Both the position numbers and the translations under genes were made by a program. From positions 1 to 6,467 of the forward strand of contig CAJXPP010000127.1 in assembly GCA_913058195.1 (NCBI GenBank): a stretch of 6,467 bases of DNA, given 5' to 3'. The notes beneath the pieces were generated by a model. It searched no databases. It had not been told where the DNA came from and saw nothing but the letters and a program-made list of their open reading frames with translations. Shown one piece after another: positions 1 through 5,256 of this stretch (position 1 is the first letter of the stretch; every line of letters begins with the position of its first letter). The DNA is from an uncultured Gammaproteobacteria bacterium. GTDB lineage: Bacteria > Pseudomonadota > Gammaproteobacteria > Nitrosococcales > Methylophagaceae.

Positions 1-43
1 ACAGAGTAGATCGTCGGCAGCGTCAGATGTGTATAAGAGACAG
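1..43 (+). other. Nextera/Tn5 sequencing adapter (artefact)
   Basis: Positions 3-10 (AGAGTAGA) match a standard Nextera i5 index. Positions 11-24 (TCGTCGGCAGCGTC) are the read-1 adapter, and 25-43 (AGATGTGTATAAGAGACAG) are the 19-base Tn5 mosaic end. The layout P5 tail, index, adapter, mosaic end is exactly that of a tagmentation library, so genomic sequence starts at about 44. Confidence 0.98.
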
Positions 44-115
44 AAGCAGACATTGATTAATTCGTGAGAAGTTGAGAGTATATTCATTCCAAGACAAAGG
101 AATGGTCTAACACTA

Positions 116-144
116 TTCTTCGTAATAAAAATGGTACTCATAAT
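116..144 (+). promoter_or_regulatory. Possible promoter of the hemerythrin gene
   Basis: A CATAAT -10-like hexamer (139-144) lies 17 bases after a weak TTCTTC -35-like hexamer (116-121). It would give a leader of about 30 bases before the ATG at 183. Further upstream, a small stem-loop (CATTCC 85-90 with GGAATG 99-104) has no T-run. The -35 is poor, so this is a tentative reading. Confidence 0.25.
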
Positions 145-182
145 AAATATGTTTTGGCGAAAATTTAACTAGGAAAATAGTC

Positions 183-572
183 ATGCAGCTACTTCTAGAA
201 AAAGAGCATCAGCAATTAATCGATATACTTGACGTCTTAGATAAATGTGTATTGAAAGGAAATTCAGCGAATCAAGTAGTTAAACATCTTGATGATTTCG
301 TTACATTAGCAGGAGACCATTTTAAGAATGAAGAAAAAATAATGGAAGCCTACAAATATACGGACATTACCGACCATAAAAAAGAACATGCCCGCTTGCT
401 AGAGCGACTACATACTTTACACAACCAATTAAGTAAAGGTCAGACCCCGTTCGGAAAAGATTACATGCAATTGCTGAGAAATTGGTTAGAAGCACATTTA
501 TTAGGTACTGATAAGAGACTAGAAGAATTCTTGTATAAGATAAATGCTGGTAGTGATGAAAAGGATATTTAA
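183..572 (+). CDS. Bacteriohemerythrin (short, single domain)
   Basis: A 129-residue cytoplasmic hemerythrin-fold protein predicted to bind O2 (or sense oxygen/NO) at a non-haem di-iron centre in a four-helix bundle. All seven ligands are present with family spacing: H9, H46 and E50 (HFKNE), H65 and H69 (HKKEH), H105 and D110 (HLLGTD). The N-terminus is short: the tryptophan-containing arm usually found before helix A in bacteriohemerythrins is absent, and the protein begins almost at the first ligand. An in-frame stop at 144-146 and a Shine-Dalgarno AGGA (171-174, 8 bases before ATG) support this start, so the shortness looks natural. The gene stands alone, followed by an attC-like hairpin. 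Known family roles are O2 storage or delivery (for example in methanotrophs) and sensing; which applies here cannot be told. Confidence 0.93.
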   Translation: MQLLLEKEHQQLIDILDVLDKCVLKGNSANQVVKHLDDFVTLAGDHFKNEEKIMEAYKYTDITDHKKEHARLLERLHTLHNQLSKGQTPFGKDYMQLLRNWLEAHLLGTDKRLEEFLYKINAGSDEKDI

Positions 573-590
573 TCTACATGTTAGTAAAAA

Positions 591-662
591 GTTAGCCATA
601 GGCTCCAGCGGACCATCAAAAGCCTTGCGGCTATTGCTGTCCACTGAGCTTTTACGTTAAAC
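591..662 (+). repeat. attC-like imperfect hairpin
   Basis: GGCTC(c)AGCGGAC (601-613) pairs with GTCCaCTGAGCt (639-650), with one extra unpaired C at 606. The tip carries a second stem, AGCC (621-624) with GGCT (629-632), around TTGC. Six bases beyond the stem is GTTAAAC (656-662), a perfect match to the integron R' box GTTRRRY. The opposite box at about 591-597 (AGTTAGC) fits RYYYAAC poorly. An arm with an extra-helical base and an R' box just before the next start codon is the layout of an integron attC. Alternatively it is a hairpin terminator of the hemerythrin gene (GAGC followed by TTTT) or a generic intergenic repeat. No integrase is in view. Confidence 0.45.
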
Positions 663-664
663 GA

Positions 665-853
665 ATGACCGCTTCTGGCACAAAGGAGAGAGCTATTAAA
701 ATAGATTGGGGTTCAACCTTGCTGGTTACATTACTTATAGCAACATTGTTAGCATTTTTCTTCGGATATTTTCCATATCCTTACGGTTGGATTGTTATTG
801 CATTTGTACTTATAGCTAGACTCACTACGAATAGTAGAAATAATGGTAACTAA
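665..853 (+). CDS. Hypothetical small two-helix membrane protein
   Basis: A 62-residue ORF I do not recognise. The composition is strongly hydrophobic, with predicted membrane helices at about 17-36 and 40-53 separated by a short aromatic/proline turn (FPYPYGW), a basic residue after each hydrophobic block and a polar Asn-rich tail. The ATG is 9 bases after the GTT of the attC-like box upstream, as in gene cassettes, but no ribosome site precedes it. A good one, AGGAG at 684-688, lies inside the ORF and points to ATT at 695 (residue 11), so the real start is uncertain. The first residues (MTASGTK) are encoded by a dispersed-repeat motif, which weakens confidence in that part. It converges with the EAL remnant 30 bases away. 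The membrane-like pattern favours a real gene; function unknown. Confidence 0.45.
   Translation: MTASGTKERAIKIDWGSTLLVTLLIATLLAFFFGYFPYPYGWIVIAFVLIARLTTNSRNNGN
666..683 (+). repeat. Dispersed repeat motif, left half (copy 1)
   Basis: TGACCGCTTCTGGCACAA recurs as TGACGCTTCTGGCGCAA at 2991-3007, with one deletion and one substitution. From memory of gammaproteobacterial intergenic regions this belongs to a common GACCGCTTCTGGC-type repeat; I could not search. Here it overlaps the start of the 62-residue ORF. Confidence 0.5.
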
Positions 854-870
854 CGACCCACAACGGACAG
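854..870 (+). repeat. Dispersed repeat motif, right half (copy 1)
   Basis: CGACCCACAACGGACAG matches 15 of 17 bases at 3035-3051 (CGATCCACAGCGGACAG). With the left half at 666-683 it brackets the small membrane ORF; in the second copy the two halves are only 27 bases apart. Confidence 0.5.
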
Positions 871-893
871 TCAGGTTACTATTTATGACTGCC
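865..893. terminator. Stem-loop between convergent ends
   Basis: CAGTCA (868-873) pairs with TGACTG (886-891), extended by GG/CC around a bulged A, with a 12-base loop. It spans the minus-strand stop of the EAL remnant and follows the 62-residue ORF, so it could end either transcript. There is no T-run, so it is only a weak candidate. Confidence 0.25.
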
Positions 894-1323
894 AAGCATC
901 ATCAGGCTTCCAGTCATTAATCCATGCAGGAATCTCTGCTGCAGGCATTGGACTTGCTATACCGTATCCTTGCGCTAATTCACAGCCTAATTGCAATAGT
1001 GCCGTACCATGTTCAATGGTTTCAACACCTTCAGCAATCACGTCACGTTTGAATGATTTAGCTAGGACTATTACACTTTCAACAATGGCTAAATCATCAG
1101 GGTCAATCAGCATGTCACGCACAAAACTCTGGTCTACCTTCATCAGACTGGCTGGTAGTCGCCTTAGATAGGTAAGAGATGAATAACCTGTGCCAAAATC
1201 ATCTAGGGAAAAGCGTACGCCCAGTGCTACACAAGCATTCATGATTGTCGACACATGAGTCACATCATCTAAGGCGCTTGTTTCTAATATCTCTAATTCC
1301 AAATGGTGAGGTCTGATAGTAAC
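883..1323 (-). pseudogene. C-terminal half of an EAL cyclic-di-GMP phosphodiesterase
   Basis: About 147 codons remain in frame, upstream-limited by a TGA at 1324-1326. What is left is the second half of an EAL domain, numbered here from a TTG at 1302: ELEILETSALDD (2-13), DDFGTGYSS (34-42), KVDQSFV with the catalytic lysine (55), EGVET (91-95) and QGYG (111-114). The C-terminus ending in a Trp-rich tail looks natural. Missing are the first half of the domain, including the EAL motif that supplies a metal ligand, and any GGDEF or sensor domains. Intact relatives are usually several hundred residues of sensor, GGDEF and EAL. No ribosome site precedes the TTG. It should therefore be catalytically dead and is best read as a remnant of a deleted signalling gene. 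The break is sharp at about 1308-1325, where an inverted repeat lies. Confidence 0.85.
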
Positions 1324-1335
1324 TCAAAATCAGAC
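1311..1335. repeat. Inverted repeat at the EAL breakpoint
   Basis: GTCTGAT (1311-1317) and ATCAGAC (1329-1335) are perfect 7-base arms around an 11-base loop, followed by TTTT on the plus strand. It sits where homology to the EAL domain stops. It may mark a rearrangement junction or be a chance hairpin. Confidence 0.4.
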
Positions 1336-1433
1336 TTTTGCACGATTGCTCTATTGTCTTTTGACGGCAATGTCTAAAATACCACCTATTCTTAGTAAGG
1401 CAAAGCTAAGCAATGCATTAAATTTTGATCCGC

Positions 1434-1463
1434 TTGACTGTAATTATTATTAATAATTATAGC
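1434..1463 (+). promoter_or_regulatory. Promoter-like site with a palindrome in its spacer
   Basis: TTGACT (1434-1439) is a near-consensus -35, and TATAGC (1458-1463) is a fair -10 at an 18-base spacing. The spacer is almost filled by a perfect palindrome, TAATTATTA (1441-1449) and TAATAATTA (1451-1459), with one central base. A repressor bound there would cover the polymerase site. It is AT-rich, so chance is not excluded. The nearest plus-strand gene starts 258 bases on, at 1721. Confidence 0.35.
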
Positions 1464-1469
1464 GTTGCA

Positions 1470-1654
1470 TCCCCATTTATTTCAAAAGTATAGCTGAGTG
1501 AACCGTAACAAAGTTAATACTTGCAAGCGTTGTGGAAATGTTGAATAATCGAGCTCGCAAATGCCACAAAGAGAGAATGTTTAATAAAGTCTTTATAAAG
1601 GGTACCAGTGGGCACTTGCAACTTAAATACCCCTACTAATCTTCTGGTTTTTTT
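1470..1654 (+). ncRNA. Possible structured small RNA or long leader
   Basis: The roughly 400 bases from 1327 to 1720 hold no convincing ORF. If the promoter at 1434-1463 works, transcription would run to the T7 run at 1648-1654, about 185 bases. Within this, TTGTGG (1530-1535) pairs with CCACAA (1564-1569) around a CGAGCTCG palindrome. ACCAG (1604-1608) pairs with CTGGT (1644-1648) directly before the T-run. No known RNA family is recognised; this is a hypothesis built on two weak signals. Confidence 0.2.
1604..1654 (+). terminator. Possible Rho-independent terminator
   Basis: ACCAG/CTGGT arms (1604-1608 and 1644-1648) enclose a partly pairing interior (TGGG near 1609-1612 with CCCCTA at 1630-1635) and run straight into seven T residues (1648-1654). 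The outer stem is only 5 bp with a long loop, so it is a modest candidate. Confidence 0.3.
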
Positions 1655-1679
1655 GTTATTACAATAAATAAACTATAAG
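1653..1679 (+). promoter_or_regulatory. Possible promoter of the CDGSH gene
   Basis: TTGTTA (1653-1658) and TATAAG (1674-1679) are separated by 15 bases, a little short of the usual 17. Transcription would begin about 35 bases before the ATG at 1721. Tentative. Confidence 0.3.
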
Positions 1680-1720
1680 GTAAAAAAGCATAATTAATCA
1701 CTAATTTATAGGAAGACAAC

Positions 1721-1861
1721 ATGTCAGATACAGAATCAACACCAAAATGTGGTTGTGGTAAAAGTTTACATATGCCTTATTGCGATGCCAGCCATGGTCG
1801 CTCACCTGAAGAATATGAAGCATGGAAGCTTGAAGTTGCAAAAGAAAACGAAGATAAATAG
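1721..1861 (+). CDS. Minimal CDGSH iron-sulfur domain protein
   Basis: A 46-residue protein that is almost nothing but one CDGSH-type [2Fe-2S] domain. The pattern C-x-C-x2-S-x3-P-x-C-D-A-S-H is complete: C10, C12 and C21 plus H25 are the expected three-Cys one-His cluster ligands, with S15, P19 and D22 in place and Ala for the usual Gly at 23. A short acidic, helical tail (SPEEYEAWKLEV) follows. The start is supported by a strong ribosome site, AGGAAG (1710-1715), five bases before ATG. There is no signal peptide or membrane segment, so it should be cytosolic. Family members are redox-active or cluster-transfer proteins; the partner here is unknown. It appears monocistronic, with a palindromic element 34 bases downstream. 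Single-domain bacterial members are often longer (about 60-80 residues), so this is near the lower limit. Confidence 0.88.
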   Translation: MSDTESTPKCGCGKSLHMPYCDASHGRSPEEYEAWKLEVAKENEDK

Positions 1862-1895
1862 ACTGGTAAAACTTAGCCCATAGTCTAAGAGTAAC

Positions 1896-1996
1896 AAAAG
1901 GGGACGCTACTATTTATTTGTAAAGGAATTATTATTCAACCGCTTCTCTCACTAAGCTGAGACATCCGTTGAATCAGATAAATCTGTCCCCTTTTT
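1896..1996. repeat. Nested palindromic element, possible bidirectional terminator
   Basis: Four successive complementary arm pairs are nested: AAAAGGGGAC (1896-1905) with GTCCCCTTTT (1986-1995), ATTTAT (1912-1917) with ATAAAT (1978-1983), ATTCAAC (1934-1940) with GTTGAAT (1968-1974), and TCTCA (1947-1951) with TGAGA (1958-1962). The outer stem has A4 on one side and T5 on the other, so it could end both the CDGSH transcript and the convergent hugZ-like one. It also resembles GGGGACAGATTTATTT-type dispersed repeats known from many proteobacteria (from memory). The rest of 1862-2124 holds no gene I can support. Confidence 0.6.
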
Positions 1997-2124
1997 ATTC
2001 TTACAATCCTCTCATCTTAGGCAACAACTGATTTTACCTATTAAGCTAGTTAATATTCTAGAATCAATGTGTCTAGCCCACTGATACTCTCAACAGCTTC
2101 ATCCTATCGCTCCTCTTCCATCCT

Positions 2125-2835
2125 TTATAACGGCTTTTTAGCCAAGGCGACCAAAGCCTGCCTTGCTTCTGTGGTTGTACTGATCTGCTCATCGAATGTA
2201 ATACGTTCAAGTCGATCGCCGACACGGAGATAAAAACCTTCAGCATCAATACCGACTAATTGGGGTAAATATTTGTCATCATAAGCCAAAGAATATAAAT
2301 CACAATAGTGATTGATCGCCGCTTGATGATCAGCATTCATATGCTCAACCATGCCAACTTCCTCTTCAAAACTAAAAGGATTTTGTTTGATGAAATCAGA
2401 CTGTTCCAACCAATAAATCTCACCAAAACCACCAATAAAACGAAGTCGAACACACTCTATGGCATAGAAATTAAAGTCATGTGTTTTACCAAAGCCTTGA
2501 GCGCTAGGGAAAAAACGATAATAGCGCTGTGCAATCGCCTCATCTTTAATTAATTTGGCATCGCCGACATAGGTAACTCGTGCCGTAGCTTGGCTATCAT
2601 CAGCCAAAGGATCAAAAGCGATAAGTGACACCTTAGGGTTCGCTTTAATATTAGCGGTATGCTGTGCTATCGTACTGATCAAAATCACCGGCCTACCTTG
2701 ATTATCAACACAATAAGGCGTGATAGATCCAAATGGGTAACCTTCTACATCAACTGAATGGGTACTTAATACGCCGCCACAGCGTGTCAGAAATAAAGCG
2801 CGGGCATCATGTGCCGCCTGTTGTGAATTGCTCAT
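2125..2835 (-). CDS. HugZ-family haem/FMN-fold protein with DUF2470 domain
   Basis: A 236-residue soluble protein. The N-terminal split-barrel (pyridoxamine-phosphate-oxidase/FMN-binding fold) covers about 8-145, with GGVLSTHS (20-27), YPFGS-x2-PY (33-41), the H59-x2-N62 stretch and IGGFGEIYWL (134-143). A C-terminal DUF2470 domain (about 155-235) begins with the diagnostic EHMNADH (164-170). Proteins of this architecture include HugZ haem oxygenases and related haem-binding proteins, which degrade haem to release iron; some homologues instead have uncharacterised redox or haem-sensing roles, so the reaction is inferred. The start is good: AAGG (complement of 2843-2846) lies seven bases before ATG. 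The gene is alone; no TonB receptor, haem transporter or clear Fur box is nearby, so haem use is not supported by context. It is divergent from yjcH-actP. Confidence 0.88.
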   Translation of the reverse strand: MSNSQQAAHDARALFLTRCGGVLSTHSVDVEGYPFGSITPYCVDNQGRPVILISTIAQHTANIKANPKVSLIAFDPLADDSQATARVTYVGDAKLIKDEAIAQRYYRFFPSAQGFGKTHDFNFYAIECVRLRFIGGFGEIYWLEQSDFIKQNPFSFEEEVGMVEHMNADHQAAINHYCDLYSLAYDDKYLPQLVGIDAEGFYLRVGDRLERITFDEQISTTTEARQALVALAKKPL

Positions 2836-2860
2836 ATTTCTACCTTAATAAAGAAAATGG

Positions 2861-2883
2861 ATCAAACCTATCAACAGTATCAA
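2861..2883 (+). repeat. Three ATCAA repeats at 9-base spacing
   Basis: ATCAA occurs at 2861-2865, 2870-2874 and 2879-2883, exactly nine bases apart, 26-48 bases upstream of the minus-strand HugZ-family start. Read on the minus strand it is TTGAT three times. It may be a regulator-binding array or chance. Confidence 0.35.
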
Positions 2884-2906
2884 AGGCTCAGATCCTGTCT
2901 TAAGTT

Positions 2907-2945
2907 ATTTCTATTCATCATCTATGTCAAATGATGAATAGAAAT
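2907..2945. repeat. Perfect 15-bp inverted repeat with 9-base loop
   Basis: ATTTCTATTCATCAT (2907-2921) and ATGATGAATAGAAAT (2931-2945) are exact reverse complements around ctatgtcaa. A perfect 15-bp stem is very unlikely by chance. There is no T-run on either side, so it is not a standard terminator. It lies 72 bases upstream of the HugZ-family gene and 283 upstream of yjcH. It could be an operator, an RNA leader structure, or a remnant of a small mobile element. Confidence 0.75.
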
Positions 2946-2990
2946 TTCAATTTGCATACTTTAGAGGCCAGTCAAATGTATATCTTGATC

Positions 2991-3051
2991 TGACGCTTCT
3001 GGCGCAACTGAGGGTAATGTAATAAGGCGGCTATCGATCCACAGCGGACAG
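2991..3051 (+). repeat. Dispersed repeat, copy 2 (both halves)
   Basis: The left half TGACGCTTCTGGCGCAA (2991-3007) and the right half CGATCCACAGCGGACAG (3035-3051) match the pair at 666-683 and 854-870 in the same order and orientation. Here they are separated by only 27 bases, against 170 in copy 1. Each half alone could match by chance; the ordered pair is far less likely to. It lies in the gene-free 2836-3227 region. Confidence 0.55.
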
Positions 3052-3105
3052 ACATTTAAAGACAAAGAAAGTGATGGCTTTAATTCGCAGCTTTGAGCTT
3101 TATTT

Positions 3106-3133
3106 AAGTTTTATCTCTTTATAAATAAAACTT
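3106..3133. repeat. Stem-loop in the yjcH leader region
   Basis: AAGTTTTAT (3106-3114) pairs perfectly with ATAAAACTT (3125-3133) around a 10-base loop; the stem can extend outward by A-T and G-T pairs. It lies about 95 bases before yjcH. I found no convincing promoter hexamers for the operon nearby, so whether it is in the leader or upstream of the promoter is unknown. Confidence 0.4.
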
Positions 3134-3227
3134 GAGTTATTATGCATTTGTTACCTTTCCCGAACTGCTCCTCAGGTATATCGTGCAGAAGCAGGAGTCA
3201 GTCATTGAATAATGGAAGAAATTGATT

Positions 3228-3536
3228 ATGAGTGCAGAACGGTATGAACAAGTGAAACAAAACCCTCAATTTCATCAACTTGTTAAACAGCGTTCTCGTT
3301 GGGCATGGAGTTTGGCCTCAATTATTCTGATCATGTATTTTTCATTTATCTTGCTAATAGCCTTTTCCCCAGCGTGGTTAGGCCAGTCGCTCAGCGGTGG
3401 TGTGATAACAATAGGTATTCCTATTGGTGTGTTGATTATCTTGGTGGCGATTATATTGACCGGTATATATGTGTATAAAGCCAATAAGGACTTTGATCGC
3501 ATTAACCAAGAAATTATCAGTGAGATAAAACAATGA
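3228..3536 (+). CDS. yjcH: DUF485 membrane protein YjcH, partner of acetate permease
   Basis: A 102-residue inner-membrane protein of the DUF485 family. Two membrane helices are evident, at about 27-49 and 58-83, with the family's FILLIAFSPAWLG segment at the end of the first and GIPIG before the second; the charged C-terminal tail (KANKDFDRINQEI) is also typical. E. coli YjcH is nearly the same length. I chose ATG at 3228, because GGAAG (3214-3218) sits nine bases before it; a TTG at 3222 would extend the frame by two codons but lies too close to that site. Its stop overlaps the start of actP by four bases (ATGA), so the two are translationally coupled. YjcH is consistently found beside ActP; its exact role is not established. 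The usual upstream partner acs is not in this window. Confidence 0.95.
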   Translation: MSAERYEQVKQNPQFHQLVKQRSRWAWSLASIILIMYFSFILLIAFSPAWLGQSLSGGVITIGIPIGVLIILVAIILTGIYVYKANKDFDRINQEIISEIKQ

Positions 3537-5185
3537 AAGCCGCTTTATTTACGATATCGATTCTCTTTGGTTCCAATGTTTGGGCTGTCGATTCGTTGAG
3601 TGGCGCGGTGGAACAGCAAGCTTTGAACATTCCCGCAGTGGTGATGTTTTTAATCTTCGTAACTGCAACATTAGGCATTACTTATTGGGCGTCAAAAAGA
3701 ATGCGGTCCACCTCTGATTATTATGCTGCTGGTGGTGGTATTACAGGTTTTCAGAATGGTTTAGCCATCGCAGGTGACTATATGTCGGCGGCTTCTTTTT
3801 TGGGTATTTCTGGGCTAGTATATTTGTCCGGTTACGACGGACTTATTTATTCCATCGGTTTTTTGATTGGTTGGCCACTTATTTTATTTCTGGTTGCTGA
3901 GCGACTACGAAACCTTGGTCGATACACCTTTGCCGATGTGGTCTCTTACCGATTAGAACAATTACCGATTAGAACCTTATCGGCTTTTGGTACTTTGGCA
4001 GTGGTGGCCTTATATTTAATTGCCCAGATGGTGGGTGCAGGAAAGTTAATCCAATTATTATTTGGCTTGCCTTATCATTACGCGGTAGTAATGGTGGGTG
4101 TGTTGATGGTGATGTATGTGATGTTTGGCGGTATGTTAGCCACCACATGGGTACAAATTATCAAAGCAGTGTTGTTGTTGCTAGGAGCCAGCTTTATTGC
4201 GTTTATGGTGCTTAAACATGTTGACTTTGACCTCAATACTTTATTTGAACAAGCGGTATCAGTACATCCTAAAGGCCTAGATATTATGGCGCCCGGTGGT
4301 TTAATTTCCGATCCAGTTTCTGCCATTTCACTTGGGGTTGCTTTGATATTTGGTACGGCAGGGTTACCCCATATATTAATGCGGTTTTTTACCGTCTCTA
4401 ATGCCAAACAGGCAAGGCGTTCAGTATTTTTTGCTACTGGCTTTATCGGTTATTTCTATATTCTCACCTTTGTCATTGGGTTTGGTGCAATAGTTTTATT
4501 ATCAAACAATCCAGAATTTTTTGATGGTAATGGACTGTTGTTGGGCGGTAATAATATGGCGGCGATTCATTTGTCAAAAGCTGTGGGCGGCGATTTCTTC
4601 CTTGGTTTCATTTCTGCCGTTGCCTTCGCCACTATTTTAGCCGTGGTATCAGGCTTGACTTTGGCTGGTGCCTCAGCTATTTCACATGACCTCTATGCCA
4701 GTGTCATTAAAAAAGGTAATAGTTCTGCTAAACAAGAAATCCGTGTATCAAAAATAGCCACCGTTATTTTAGGTTTGGTAGCTATTTTTCTTGGTATTTT
4801 ATTTGAAGACCAAAACATTGCCTTTATGGTTGGATTGGCTTTTGCCATTGCCGCCAGCGCTAACTTTCCAACCTTAATTTTATCAATGTATTGGCAAGGA
4901 TTGACTACAAGAGGTGCATTTATAGGTGGTTTTACCGGCTTATTAACGGCCGCTGTGTTGGTTATTGTCGGGCCAATTGTTTGGGTGGATATTTTGGGTA
5001 ATGAGGAAGCATTATTTCCTTATAAATACCCTGCCTTATTTTCTGTCTCTATTGCTTTTCTGTGTATCTGGTTTTTTTCAATTACCGATCGCAGTAAACG
5101 AGCAGAAAATGAACGAAAGCAGTTCGAGCATCAGTTTATTCGCTCACAAACTGGCATTGGTGCACATGATGCAGCAGATCATTAA
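3533..5185 (+). CDS. actP: Cation/acetate symporter ActP
   Basis: A 550-residue sodium:solute symporter family protein (TC 2.A.21) that imports acetate and similar short carboxylates with a cation across the inner membrane. It matches E. coli ActP in length and motifs from end to end: a signal-peptide-like N-terminus ending near VWA (16-18), then about 13 membrane segments. GLAIAGDYMSAASFLG (76-91), RYTFADVVSYRL (130-141), GGMLATTWVQIIKA (199-212), FGTAGLPHILMRFFTV, FISAVAFATILAVVSG and the tail FIRSQTGIG are all conserved. There is no frameshift or missing segment. The start overlaps the yjcH stop (ATGA) and has only a weak ribosome site, consistent with coupling. Acetate taken up would normally be activated by Acs, not present here. 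Downstream is a convergent intergenic region. Confidence 0.97.
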   Translation: MKAALFTISILFGSNVWAVDSLSGAVEQQALNIPAVVMFLIFVTATLGITYWASKRMRSTSDYYAAGGGITGFQNGLAIAGDYMSAASFLGISGLVYLSGYDGLIYSIGFLIGWPLILFLVAERLRNLGRYTFADVVSYRLEQLPIRTLSAFGTLAVVALYLIAQMVGAGKLIQLLFGLPYHYAVVMVGVLMVMYVMFGGMLATTWVQIIKAVLLLLGASFIAFMVLKHVDFDLNTLFEQAVSVHPKGLDIMAPGGLISDPVSAISLGVALIFGTAGLPHILMRFFTVSNAKQARRSVFFATGFIGYFYILTFVIGFGAIVLLSNNPEFFDGNGLLLGGNNMAAIHLSKAVGGDFFLGFISAVAFATILAVVSGLTLAGASAISHDLYASVIKKGNSSAKQEIRVSKIATVILGLVAIFLGILFEDQNIAFMVGLAFAIAASANFPTLILSMYWQGLTTRGAFIGGFTGLLTAAVLVIVGPIVWVDILGNEEALFPYKYPALFSVSIAFLCIWFFSITDRSKRAENERKQFEHQFIRSQTGIGAHDAADH

Positions 5186-5256
5186 TAGCCAGATATATAC
5201 GAATGTAGACGTAAGTGATGGCTGATTTTGGCACGTAACGGTCTGTAGTGTGGAAA

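Noticed and set aside
883..1302. EAL fragment as a functional standalone phosphodiesterase
   Set aside because: It lacks the first half of the domain, including the EAL metal ligand, and has no ribosome site at its TTG.
1501..1551. Short reading frame with CKRCGN, hinting at a zinc ribbon
   Set aside because: Only about 16 codons before a stop, no ribosome site, and one Cys pair is not enough for a metal site.
1896..1996. CRISPR repeat or tRNA-like structure
   Set aside because: There is a single copy with nested arms rather than spaced repeats, and no acceptor stem or CCA end; no tRNA or rRNA was seen anywhere.
2845..2874. HugZ-family promoter TTGATA-18-TATTAA on the minus strand
   Set aside because: The -10 would overlap the ribosome site, leaving almost no leader before the ATG.
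3212..3247. 11-codon upstream ORF overlapping the yjcH start
   Set aside because: Its spacing to the AGGAG at 3193-3197 is too long, and nothing suggests it is translated.
3069..5223. Direct repeat AAGTGATGGCT (3069-3079 and 5213-5223) flanking yjcH-actP, as a sign of insertion
   Set aside because: Several 11-base matches are expected by chance in a window this long, and both genes look native.
4965..5225. 86-codon plus-strand ORF and antisense frames at 2308-2553, 3275-3502, 4078-4407 and 5552-5797
   Set aside because: They lie inside well-supported genes in other frames, with no ribosome site or recognisable domain.
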